Assembly: GCA_030052745.1 (NCBI GenBank)
Contig: JANBVO010000070.1
Span: 1 to 64,000, forward strand
Reading direction: 5' to 3'
DNA length: 64,000 nt
Origin: Pleurostoma richardsiae
Lineage: Eukaryota; Ascomycota; Sordariomycetes; Calosphaeriales; Pleurostomataceae
The translations under genes and the position numbers were made by a program. Within the stretch, counting starts at the first letter, position 1, and each line of letters opens with the position of its first letter. The notes beneath the pieces were generated by a model, which was given only the letters and a program-made list of their open reading frames with translations, made no database searches and was not told the DNA's origin. Of this stretch, positions 10,960 through 21,250 are shown piece after piece.

Positions 10960-12234
10960 ATGGACCTGGAGTCAGGTCGGTCTGACGCTATTATTGTGTC
11001 CTGGCTCTACAGAACCCTACTACGAACATCCTCCCTCGAAGTGGTCGACGGGTTGCTTTGTAGCCTAACGCGTCCACCCAAACCGGTTAGGCTCGGTAAA
11101 TACTTCAGACTCTGCGATAATGTACGTAGCACATGGTATTGAGAAGACATCTCCTCTGACCCTGCGGCAGTGTCAAATCTATAGTAGCTACAGTCGGGAT
11201 GCGTTCCGCATATGTTTCCTGGAGCACCAGGTGCCCGGCGCCAAGCCGTTCTTCCGTCTCAGTGGTAAACTGACCGAAGAGTCCTGCAACAACTTCAGGA
11301 AGTTGATTCTTGAAAAGCTCACCGTTGCAGTTGACGAAATTACAGTAGAGGGCTCCATTGAGAGCCTTGACATCATGCTGGAATGCCCGGGCGTCCCTGG
11401 GTACTGCCTGGCTGTCGCGCAACGCAACAACTCCCTCCAATGGCTTGGCACAGACAGACAGATGGAAGGCATGAGACCATCAGTGTTGGTGATCAAGGAC
11501 CTAAGCGATACTCTGAAGTCGTTCAATACACATCTCGTGTCCCACTGCATGAAGTGGGCTGAAAGACAGGGGATGCTGTACGAAGCCGTTGCTGCTCTTG
11601 CATCAACGGAGGTGAGTGACCATCTGAGCCGTGTACGTTAGACTACTGACAGATAACAAGGCCGCTGCCGTGAGAGAGTTGCTCTCCCTTATTGCGCAGT
11701 TCAGTCTCGCACGGGGTAAGTCGTCTCGCCGGCTCGTGCTGAAGCTTGCTGACAAGCTAAGAGTACATAGACGCGATTGGCGAGGAGGTGCCGTTGATGG
11801 TCGCCTCGCAGTTTCGCAACATAATCAACATCACCCTCGCAGAGACGCAGTTGTCTCTAGTGGATCATTTTAAGACGGTGACGCAAGCAGGGGGTGCGCA
11901 ACACTGGCAGGCAGCCTCGGCTACAGTGTTGGTGTTGTGCGACCAGATCTCGCAGATGACCGTCGAGGATCGCTTTCTTGCGCTCTGGCAGCCGTGGAAT
12001 GCAGATCCTGCTCACGCGACCTGGGGTTCCTTATGCGTGTTGCTGGCACACTTCCACGATTATGAGCGTCGAATCGGCCACGCGCCGCTCAAGCCATGCG
12101 GTCTCTGTGTCAGGTGCTTCTTTGGCACAGTAGAATCGTCAAAAGAGGAAGATCCCAGCGAATGGTTGCGCGGTCCCGCCTGCCGGAGGCGCGGTTCTGG
12201 ATCGACCGATGCTTCGGGCTGCTCATCGTTCTGA
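10960..12234 (+). CDS. Orphan protein, paralogue of the gene at 414-1568
   Basis: Exons 10960-11121, 11171-11611, 11661-11715 and 11771-12234, introns 49, 49 and 55 bp, phases consistent, 373 residues. The protein aligns along most of its length with the product of 414-1568. It has the CFLEHQVPGAKPFF block, an SHCMKWAERQG block and, near residue 305, LLAHFHDYERR, a motif like that in the C-terminal region of some fungal regulator-like proteins lacking a DNA-binding domain. No catalytic motif or membrane segment is seen. The last 50 residues read poorly. Another frame between 12170 and 12240 gives a more protein-like end (FWIDRCFGLLIVL), so a missed intron or frameshift near 12150 is possible. 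It lies between two minus- and plus-strand accessory genes and has its own TATA box. Confidence 0.6.
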
Positions 12235-12466
12235 TGTATTGTGGAGAGGTGTCTTGCGGGTTCCTAGCGTGCGCCTCCCGCCAATGCCCATCTTCACACT
12301 GTATGGCTGTGGGCGCCACGCGCAATACGACCCGTTCGCGGTCGACCGCCACCATGGGGGCCCGGCTCGGGCAGACAGGGATGGCTGGTTAGGCGATCGA
12401 GCTCACTTATAAGTCCCCGGTGCCCGCGTGCTCTCCTAGGTCTCTCCGGTCGCGCCCTCAGTCGTG

Positions 12467-13612
12467 ATGGCCGTCACTACACATCTCCCTTCAGACTCCG
12501 CCGTTGACTTGGGTCCAGACCAGAGTCAATTCATTGGCCCGACCGGCCTCGACCACGGAGACGCGGTTCGTGGACTCTTCCGTCTGAGTGCAGCCTGCGC
12601 TGACATATCCAGGCCTCCTTCTCGTCGTCCACCACATCTCTGGACCGGATCAGTGAGGACGCCGGTGGTGCGTTCCCGAACCCTCCCGCGAGGCCCGCTA
12701 CTGACCACCACTTCAGCGTCTAATCTACCAGACGATCAGGTAGAGCACGCCCGCCGCTATGCTTCCTCATCTACTAACCGGTTTGTTGCTAGGACGAGCA
12801 AAACAGAATCGGTACCGTCTCAAACAGGTCTCGCGATGTCCTCGTTACTGACACGTCTAGCCTGCCATCGTCGATTGTACGAGCTCTTTGGAAGGAGACT
12901 CCACCTCAGCCCTCCGTCGAAAGGCGGCCGTGTCCTCGACCTCAATACCGGAGCCGGCGACTGGGCAATCGACTATGGTGCGTCTAGTGCGAGGTCAAAA
13001 TTCTCCAGGCTGACAGGCGAAAGCAAAAGTACATCCCGAGGCGGAGGTTGTAGGCGCTGATCACAGGCCCATCCAGCCCCAGGAGTGAGTTTATCCCTCA
13101 CGCGTTCCTCCGAGGACTGCTCAACTCAATGGTGCAGGATGCCCCGTAACTGCAGATTCGAGATCGACGATCTAGAGCAGCTCTGGACCTGGAGGCCGAC
13201 ATTTACTTTCCTCTTCAGCAGGCGCACTATAGACTCCTTCAAGGATCTGCAGAAGCTATGCAGTCAAGCTTACTGGTACGTCTGCCTCTGTCGTTTTGGC
13301 AATAACTGACGGCCTCCCTCTCGCAGCACGCTGGTCCCGGGCGGGTATTTCGAAGTGCACGAAATCGACGAGTCCGGCGATATTGCGGACCGATACGAGA
13401 CTCTGATGGAGCAGGCGGGGTTCGTCGGCATCACAAAAGGGACCCGGACTCTGCCCGCGACCTTCAGACCAGCAAGACGGAACAGCGAACGGACCCGACA
13501 CATACGCGATGGCATATCCTGCGGGCCGGAGAGCTGTTGCAAAGATGCGCGAGAGATGAGCAGGGAGATCGCCAGTGATCTGAAACTGTCAGGTGGCCAT
13601 CCCCGAATCTAG
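12467..13612 (+). CDS. LaeA-like SAM methyltransferase with microexons, C-terminus decayed
   Basis: Exons 12467-12565, 12613-12652, 12717-12739, 12793-12811, 12861-12977, 13030-13084, 13138-13275 and 13327-13612. All seven introns are 47-64 bp and all phases agree (258 residues). Family landmarks appear in order: SSSTTSL, NLPDDQDEQNRIAC, motif I VLDLNTGAGDWAID near residue 85, GADHRPIQP, RFEIDDLEQLWTW, and LVPGGYFEVHEID. Members transfer methyl groups from SAM; the substrate here is unknown. Compared with the 338- and 345-residue relatives in this window, about 35 residues after the PGG motif are missing, and the C-terminal end after GFVGITKGTRTLP no longer resembles the family. A family-like VAKMRER occurs in another frame near 13550. 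Motif I also has Asn for the first Gly. It is probably an inactive or failing copy. Confidence 0.7.
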
Positions 13613-15079
13613 AGGCGCCGCTAACATTCAGACAGGATCGTTGTGTACGGCCGCAAGCCTGTGCCTCCGGTCGACCAAGGCTCAGGTCCATGTGCGTACC
13701 GCGACAACCGGACGAGACCGTTCTTCTCGCATTGGTTTGGGTGGAGTTGTTTCGGCCTTTGCGGTTGACAGGGAGCGCAAGCGCTGCCAGGAACAGCGAT
13801 GGACATTTTGTGATCAGGGTCTTTCTGCACGCGCTGGTACGACAGATTGAGATGCTGGGGTTGTAATAAAATGAACAGTGAGAGTAATCTGGGACGAGGC
13901 TCTGATTCAATAATTCCATTCACTCCGAGATCACGTTTGCTTCGCTGTAGACAAGACGGTGATTTGACTAGGAAATGAGATGCCGTTCGACGCACTGCCC
14001 CTGACCAGTCTATTCGCGACATCGACCGCTGTGACAGCACACGGCACGCATCGTGCATGTTCCCTGCCATGATCTGATCACAGGGGTGTCGCTGTCCTCA
14101 CCTCTCGCCTTCCATGTGCAGCATCCCAGGCCACCGTGGCTGCCCAATCTCGTTCGATAGATAGCCATACCAGCAGCACGATGCGGCTCTTCCGCCAACA
14201 TCCATAGTAACCGGGCGTCAAGCGCACAGCCGTTTCCGAGTTGGTGTGTGGCCGGCTCTTGCGTGACCGTGGCAGGGTCAGAGCAGCCGGGCTGGTTGAT
14301 TGCCCAACAGGCACACACACCGTGACAGCGTGGCAGAATATTGCATAGTTCTGCGTCTAGAAGTATCGATATCACAGCCTCGCCATCACAGGAAGAATTT
14401 GAAGATGGTGGGCAGGCCGCTTCTAAGCCGACAGAGTCTAACATCAAGACGATCATGGGCTGACGAATGGCGACCCTGCCTGACTCTACAAGCAAAAGCT
14501 CACGAGGCGGTCAGCTCCTTCTGCGGCCCGATGGTGGCTTCCTGCCTTGCCCGCTTCGAAATCCCCGGTATTATGAAGACTCGGTCGGTCACTCAGGAGG
14601 GCGGAGCCAGTGTCTTCCACCCAAGAGGGCGCTCTAGCTCGACGAAAGACGAGCGGGGTGTTCCAGGGCCAGGAAGGGGTATCTACATTGCGGCTCTGCT
14701 GGACACACCGCTGTCGAGGAAGTACAGAAGAACCATCGCAAGGACTGCCGAAGGATGAGCTCTTTTGGACACGGAGGACACCACCATTTCGGTATGTGCT
14801 GCAGGCCGGCCTGCGTGGGAGGCACACGTCAATCATGCTATCTTACCTGAGCGGCTCCGCGTAGGCTGGCAGTGTCACACTTCTTAGTGCCTGGACACGG
14901 CCTGCAGCACGATACGCACCATCACTCCATCACAGCCTGGAGCAGAGCCTCTTTCTTGACGCCGTATCGAGAGCCTTACCTAGACTCTTTACGAGCATAA
15001 ATAGCTTCTGCTTCCCTCCTGTCAGCTGGTGAGAGGGTACAATATACATCCATTTTTTCACTTAAAGCTTGGGGCTGCC
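13613..15079. other. Intergenic, no gene recognised
   Basis: Several open frames of 80-160 codons overlap on both strands with no domain, no start context and no supporting splice sites. I interpret them as non-coding. The promoter of the 15080 gene must lie at the right end. Confidence 0.5.
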
Positions 15080-15683
15080 ATGGGCGACCGCCACGACAAA
15101 TTCAGGCCCGGTAAGTTAGTACCTTAGCCATCGCTCTCCTTTACTCATTATACTGCCAGAACTAAGGGGAACTTTTCCTAGGGAACGTGAGCCCAGATCA
15201 AGGCAACGTGAGCCCAGGTCAAGGGGATGCGAGCTCAGAGCAAAGAAAGACGTTCACAGATCAGGGTCAATTGCTCCCAGGTTAAGGGATACGAGTGCTG
15301 CTCGTAATCACGGTAAGTCTGTCTGCATTCGCCAAGTCCAGCATGTCTCTGATCCCGTCCGTGTAGATGATCCCGTCAGAATAAGCCCAACTTATGATGA
15401 TGAAGTCGAACGCCTAAGACGCGAGTGCCAGAAACTCCAACTCGAACGCGATGATCTGCGGAAGGAAGTGAAATCTCTCGAGGCCGATTTCAATGATATG
15501 AAGAGGCAGCGCGATGGATTCTGGCAGCAACGTGATGATTTGAGGACAGAGTTCAACACTTTGGAGAAGACGTGTGATGATCTGAGGCAGCAACTCAATG
15601 ATTCAGAAATAAAATTTCTCAACACTTTCGAGATTATATCTCGTGCGGTCGGCGACATGAATAAGCTACGTAGTCAGATTTGA
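15080..15683 (+). CDS. Small coiled-coil protein
   Basis: Exons 15080-15110, 15160-15312 and 15367-15683, with 49- and 54-bp introns and exact phase agreement, encode 166 residues. The N-terminal 60 residues are strongly basic, with an EPRSRQREPRSRG repeat produced by an imperfect 21-bp DNA repeat at about 15180-15225. Residues 70-160 form a long acidic/basic heptad coiled coil beginning at VERLRRECQKLQLERDDL. There is no signal peptide or membrane segment. The layout (short disordered head, coiled-coil tail) is like that of the protein at 21251-21997, but similarity is too low to claim homology. The function is unknown; such proteins often act as scaffolds. Confidence 0.75.
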
Positions 15684-15895
15684 GACTAGATATCATATAT
15701 CAAATACTCCCGATAAATGGCGTAAATCACACGCAGGTCCTACATCGAACTGTGGTAGTCGAAGCCCCTGTCCTTCTCGAGATCCTACTCAGTAGTAGAC
15801 TGCCTTGGCTCCGTGCCTAGACCTCAGGCTTCTGGCCGTACACGATGCGCCTGCGCAGGATGAGTGAGTGCAAATGTCATGGGATTAGGCAAGGC

Positions 15896-17326
15896 TCACA
15901 GGTAGAGATAGGAATGAATTTCGGGATCCTCCAACGCCTCGCGCACTTTCGCCAGGTACGCCTGAACTTCATCGAGACTCCACTGTGCATTCGTTAGCCT
16001 GTTCCCACGACTTCAGTCATAAACGACGCACCCCGAGTATCCTCGTCAACCCTCTAAGTGCAAAGCCTTCCAGTCCCGCAAGCAGGAACGTTCGGTTCAA
16101 TACCCCCACCACTTTGAGCTCCTTGTTCTTTGTCCAGTAACCTATCGGCACTTTGAATATTCTCTCCTCGACATTTACAAGCCCAGCAGCCTTGATAGAG
16201 TAGTGTAGAACCTCGCTTGCTTCGAATGTCTTATTCGTCTTCTCTCCGATCTCAGTAAAAAGCTGCCACCATTTCACCAGAGGTGAGTCCTTGGGAAGGG
16301 ACTGATCGTCGGACGATGCCCGTCCGGATAATTCGACTTGCTCAACGAAGCCGCCAGGTTTGAGATGACTAGAACATGTGAGGAGACGAAAAGAGCAGCG
16401 AGTGACGATAACTAACTGTAGAGTTTGGTCTCGGTGGTACTTCACCCAGTCCGGCACGCAGCCGGTCAGGCCACGGAGATGAACAAAGTCAAACACCCCT
16501 TCCCCGAACGTCGACGGCTCATTGATGTCGTCGATGAAAAATTCACAGTTTGTCGGGGCCATTCTCGGCTGGACAGGCGATAAGTCGATGCCATCGACCC
16601 TCGCAGATGGAAACTGCGCTGCGAAGTCTCTAAATAGTTGTAAGCCTGGGATGCATGGACGAGGGGTGGGTGAGTTTACATGGCCCAGAGGCCGCTGCCG
16701 CATCCAACGTCTAACACTCTCTACCTTCACAGTCAGTGTTGATACAATTGCACCTTCCGGAATGCATACCTGAGGAGCCTCTGGGATTGGCGCGAGATAA
16801 AGTTTATCGTCAAGGAGTTTAAGGTACATTTCATGACTGTTTGTCATCAGACAGGCTCGAGATGGCGGGAGTTACCGAGGTACCTGATGTTCTCAGCCTT
16901 TAGCTGCTCGTCATCGTTCGGAGCCCTGCAGAACGCTCAGTCCCGGTACTTAGACCACAGGAGTTTGGAGTGCCAATACCAGTACTGCCCATCTTTGTAG
17001 GCGTGATATGTTCGTCCGTTCTCGTTTCTGTACTCCCACACTGACGGATCTACAGACCCTATGCTTGCCGATTGCCTGAATTACCGTCAACCTCCCATGG
17101 CTTGATGACAGTTTCGATCTCTTACGACTCAGCATATGCAGAGTCGACCTCTTCTGCAGTATTCTATGATTGCCTGTTAGCTCAACCGCTGAACCAGGGT
17201 TGGTCTATCCTGGCTTACAGGCTCGCTCGCGTCTAGAGATGCCTCGAGAGTTGCTTCGTCTAGCAGTGCCTCATCGGGCAGTGTCTCGTCATATGACGCC
17301 TCGTCGTGTGGCGCTGGGGATGACAT
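15896..17326 (-). CDS. LaeA-like SAM-dependent methyltransferase, nine exons
   Basis: Exons, in transcription order: 17326-17219, 17163-17126, 17063-16980, 16925-16884, 16836-16770, 16720-16680, 16629-16417, 16368-16032 and 15982-15896. Introns are 47-62 bp and every phase agrees, giving 338 residues. Family landmarks: EYRNENGRTYHAYKDG, YWAPNDDEQL, LAPIPEAPQRVLDVGCGSG (motif I near residue 115), WAIDFAAQFP, GIDLSPVQP, FDFVHLRGL, LKPGGFVEQVE, and a helical end. Splicing restores motif I exactly, which strongly supports the model. The fold is a class I Rossmann methyltransferase of the fungal LaeA/Llm type. LaeA itself is a nuclear regulator of secondary metabolism, but most relatives have unknown substrates, so the role here is inferred only as methyl transfer. 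All key residues look intact. Confidence 0.85.
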
Positions 17327-17775
17327 CTCCTGGAAGGAGTGAGAGCAAGAGGAGAGAAAGTAAAGTCGACTGCATTCATAAGCCAGAGTTGGGCATTGGA
17401 GTCGAGTACTTACAAAGGATAAGGTTGACCGAAGGTAAGGAGTCAAGAGACCGTTAGTGCTGAAGATGAATGACCACGTGAACAGCGTCTCGTTCCGCCC
17501 TTATGGCAGTCAATGGTCTTGGATCGCCGTTCAGATTCGTCGAGGTTCCGGGCCCGCCTCCGAATGGCCGCGCCGACCCCTGTTGCTTGGAAGGAGTCTA
17601 GCGTGAGGGATCGGGAAGCCACTTCGCACTGTGCAATGTCCGCGTCTGCCACAGGTTAGAGCAAATGAGGAAGATTTCGCAACTGGGACCCCATAGATCT
17701 CAAATTGAGTGGCGGGGGGCGTGGGAAGCCCTGAATCGTCTTTCTGCATTGCAATCAATATCCGCCGACAATAAG
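17327..17775. other. Intergenic, upstream of methyltransferase gene
   Basis: Contains the promoter of the nine-exon methyltransferase. The open frames have no family signature. Confidence 0.45.
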
Positions 17776-18134
17776 GTACGTTCTCCTTCCTGATAGAGCA
17801 AGAGAACGTACACGTAGAGAACATAACCCCTGGACGAGCATGGAACGGGATACTCTGAATGGCCCGGACGCCTCGTAACGCCAATCAATATATGCTCTTT
17901 AACTGAGTACGTACAATTACCGAATGTGGCCAAAGTACGTACCTCTCTGCCTTGCGCAGCCAGCCGTATTTCGGCAATCACAAATCCACCGACATCGAGA
18001 TACGTTCTTTTGCTCAATTAGGAAGGAGAACGTACCTCATACACTGCCTAGCGGTGCCACATTCCTGTGGGAGAAGCACAGCCGACAGGTAATCGATACG
18101 TACTCATACCCAATGCAGTAGGAGTACGTATATC
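17776..18134. repeat. Cluster of four TACGT palindromes
   Basis: Four hairpin-capable units lie in 359 bp: 17776-17811 (arms GTACGTTCTC/GAGAACGTAC), 17905-17945 (GAGTACGTAC/GTACGTACCTC), 17997-18038 (GAGATACGTTCT/AGAACGTACCTC) and 18095-18134 (GATACGTACTC/GAGTACGTATATC). Units 1 and 3 are also near-perfect reverse complements of each other over about 34 bp, as terminal inverted repeats would be. This could be a nested MITE remnant or a regulatory array. No flanking target duplication was identified. Confidence 0.65.
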
Positions 18135-18233
18135 AACTAATGATCTATTGTATCCTACTCGATCGATCTCAGTTTCTTCTACCTTCAAACGAGGACCGGC
18201 TGTTTGTCTTCCACATTCAATCGTTCGGCCACA

Positions 18234-19031
18234 ATGTTGAGCAATCGTTTTGTGAAGCTGAAGCAGCATACAACTTTAAGATACAAGGGGCCAACAACGC
18301 AATACGATAAGTTACATCTTCGGCTCCGTCAATACGTGCCAGGTCTTCGTCACGCTCCAGCTCGGACCCAAGCTCAGAAATTGAACTCTAGCGCAAGGAA
18401 GAGACCTGTTCATGATCATGATGCGGAAATCACCTCGACTTCCTCCCACGGCGAAAAGGATGGTCTAAGAGAGCATACTACTCGAGGCCTCACGAATCTC
18501 GAGCAATCATGGGACCATCCCCCTCAAGAAGCGGCGGCAGAGGGAGATCAGCCTGCAGCAGAGGAAAGCCAACATATGTGCATCTCCACCACGCAAGCCG
18601 CTTCGGATGCTGGGCCAGAAGATTGGCCCAGGGATTCTGCACATGGAGAAAGTCATAGTCCACATCGGAGTGATGGAAGCGTCGAGGAGAGAAACCCGGA
18701 CTGGTACGACCTATTCTTAACTGACGGAGCTGAGGCTCTTTCTGGCCCTCCCTGGTCTTGCACTGAACCAGTATCGGCTGAATGGGTGGCTTGGCTGGCA
18801 TGCCAAGTTCCTGGGACATTTGAGTCCGATGCGATCGATATCTGTAGCGCGCACTGTTCCAGTGCTGAAGTCCAGGGCGACTTTGACCGATCACACTGCC
18901 CAACGAACCCGCTCCAGGAGGTTCAGAAAACGAGAATAGATCAAGAACGCGACGAACAAGCGGAAACTCCGAGCTATCAGGATGGGAACGTGAATATTTC
19001 ACGCCTTTGTGAGACAGCTGATGAATGTTAA
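18234..19031 (+). CDS. Orphan 265-residue protein
   Basis: A single open frame from the ATG at 18234. The N-terminal 50 residues are basic and could target mitochondria (MLSNRFVKLKQ start, no acidic residues in the first 25). The middle is Ser/Glu/His-rich and low in hydrophobics. The C-terminal third carries a PDWYDLFLTDGAEALSG stretch and a W-rich patch (EWVAWLACQVPG) that look structured. No domain is recognised and no membrane segment is present. It follows the palindrome cluster by 100 bp, so that cluster could belong to its promoter. A complete frame with no stop over 265 codons on the coding strand supports it, but an antisense open frame covers part of the same DNA (18490-19095). Confidence 0.5.
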   Translation: MLSNRFVKLKQHTTLRYKGPTTQYDKLHLRLRQYVPGLRHAPARTQAQKLNSSARKRPVHDHDAEITSTSSHGEKDGLREHTTRGLTNLEQSWDHPPQEAAAEGDQPAAEESQHMCISTTQAASDAGPEDWPRDSAHGESHSPHRSDGSVEERNPDWYDLFLTDGAEALSGPPWSCTEPVSAEWVAWLACQVPGTFESDAIDICSAHCSSAEVQGDFDRSHCPTNPLQEVQKTRIDQERDEQAETPSYQDGNVNISRLCETADEC

Positions 19032-19232
19032 ACGCGATGGAGCCTGGTCGTTGACCAACAAAAGACAACTTGATCTTAGCGGGCGCCAAATCCACGCCAA
19101 ATCCAATTTACAAGCAGTGGCAACACGCAACACAACCCAATACGGCATCACACAATCCCACCTCGCGGTGGGGGTAAACCCTGTTGGTCTCCGATCCCTA
19201 AGAAGCCTGCTATTGACCTAGTGGCCTGCTCG

Positions 19233-19895
19233 CTAATCACTCACCAGGACCACTGATGTATGATCGCCGAGGGTAATCGTATCCTCATTCTCGATCTTGT
19301 ACGCAGTCCCACGATCTGAAAGGCGTTCGGTACCGACGATGACATTCCCCAGAACGATGAATATCATGCAAGGTGTCGAGATGGAGACTTCGGTGCTCGC
19401 GAGAGTGCTTCGTATCTCGCCGTGTCCTTTCACGCCAAGCTTTTAACGGTCAGCACCGGGTCTCCTCTACATTTCAATTCGCCTTACGTGGTCGAGGACG
19501 AGCTTGACTATCTCTTCGTCTGGGCGTCTCAGTTTTGCCCACAGTGCCTCCTTCTCTTCGGCACTTTTGGCGGCGCGTCCGGTGACAGGCATTAGCCCAG
19601 GAATTGCTCGGCGAACTCGATAAAATCGCTCGCGAATACAATTGTCGATACGAGGCAAGTCAGCGATCCGCTCGAATGCGGCGCTTTTCGTACAGTCTTC
19701 CCGGTTGTCCACAACGTAGCGCTCACTTGGTGCAGCCAGCGGGCGAAGATCAGTCGCGTTACCCGCTCGACGAAAGTCCCTCGATGTCTTACTAAGCTCA
19801 GCGCAAACGACAGTTCTGTGGCTGAGGAGTGGCTGGAGATCTGACACTTCGGCATGTGTGGTCAGGGAAGCGCACGTGTGGAGAGGGGCGTCCAC
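19233..19895 (-). CDS. Hypothetical protein, two exons
   Basis: Exons 19895-19488 and 19439-19233 join in phase 0 across a 48-bp intron (GTAAGG donor, GCTGACC branch, AAAG acceptor), giving about 204 residues. The second exon carries hydrophobic strands (MIFIVLGNVIVGT, TITLGDHTSVVLVSD) suggesting a beta-rich fold such as a cupin-like core, but this is only an impression. The frame has no ATG at its left end and opens with GTG. The nearest ATG downstream of the TATA box (19855) is in another frame, so an unseen first exon or a different start is likely. Function is unknown. Confidence 0.5.
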
Positions 19896-19907
19896 CGTGG
19901 AGACAAG

Positions 19908-19916
19908 CTTTATATC
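19908..19916 (-). promoter_or_regulatory. Possible TATA box of the 19233-19895 gene
   Basis: On the minus strand ATATAAAGC lies just upstream of the proposed coding region. Its closeness means translation probably starts below about 19880. Confidence 0.35.
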
Positions 19917-21250
19917 CGTTGTCGGCTTCTCACAGTGGTGTCCTCGTCATCCAGCGAATTCCAGCCGCCCTAACGAGACTTTATGACGAACACCTGTAAT
20001 AAGCGTCTCTGTTTTCAGCTCCTATCCAGGGTGAGATTCAGCATCTAATAGATTCTGTGCTCTCCTGCCCTCTGCCGAGTTGTCAGCGCGGTTTCTCTGT
20101 CTACCAAACTGCCGCTCCCGTTCCACAACCTCGTCTGGGATCGTCTGCTTCCATCATTCAAGTCGTCTAATCATCGATCTTTACTGTGTATTTATGGTGT
20201 CTATGTGGTAAGAGCATCCCGATCAACTATCGACTAGAGACTGACTTGAACGCCGTCGAAAAGTCTAGACAGCTGCCGTTTCGGCTCCCTACCATGGCCG
20301 CTCCACGTGGCGAGACGAGCAAAGCAGATACACCGTGCCAATTCCATATCTCTGACGCCGACACTCGCGCTTCCGTCCCGGCTCTATCTTACCCCGTCTT
20401 GAATGTTCGCCTTCCACCTTCACGGCTCCCTGACATTCAGCTCCCCGGCGTTCAGACCCGCTCCTGCAAGCTTCCCCGGATGGCACACGTCGGCAGACTT
20501 GAGACATGAAGGCATAATTCTAGAGGCGAGATAGAGGAAGAGCGCACGCGAATTCTTGACAACCCCGACTCTACATACGATGTCCATGGTGGAAAGCGGC
20601 TAGTGTCTGCGGTCGTCAACTTTAAAGGGCGTTATATGTATCGGACGCACAAACCCAATAAGCCGCAGACGTGACTTCATTCCAAAGGAGACTAAGATAA
20701 AGTGTGGATTTGAGTTCGAGAAGTGCGGGCCGTCACACCATGGGCCGCAACTAGGCATGTGGAACAGGGCTGGTGAACGTCAGCCATTGATGGATGTTTC
20801 TTAGAAGTAGGTCAGATTGGATTGACCGTCAGAGGTGCCTTTGACCAGGTGTGCTAACTTTCATAGTAAAGTGGTGGTTCCAACGCGTTTAGAATCAACG
20901 ATCGCGAACATATCTCCCATTCCACCGGAAAGAGTCGTCAATTGTTCGGACACGCTGTACGACATTGGGGGGCAAGGCGGCGCCGAATAAAAGTCCGCGA
21001 TCGCCAGAATTAGCAGCCTAGATGAGTTGCGCAATCGTTCAGTGGAGGTCAGAATGGATGCAGTAGCAGTGCACCGGGAGATGGTTTTCGGCCACCCTCG
21101 AAGGTAGCAAAGAAAGTCATCATTCCGGCACAGCCTACTCTATTAAAAGTTCGGTACAGTCTATAAAGCAGGACATCTTGGCGGGCGGCAACATAACTAC
21201 ATGGCTTAATCGTTGCCTCAGCAAATCGATTCCAGAAAGCACGATACTCA
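19917..21250. other. Intergenic, no gene recognised
   Basis: Holds one short open frame with an ATG at 20294 (71 codons) that lacks a domain or supporting signals. Otherwise nothing recognised. Confidence 0.45.

Noticed and set aside
14010-14864. Overlapping open frames on both strands
   Set aside because: No recognisable family, no consistent splice sites, and several frames are equally open, as expected in GC-rich non-coding DNA.
20294-20509. Short open frame starting ATGGCCGCTCC
   Set aside because: 71 codons, Pro/Ser-rich, no domain and no promoter signal beyond chance.
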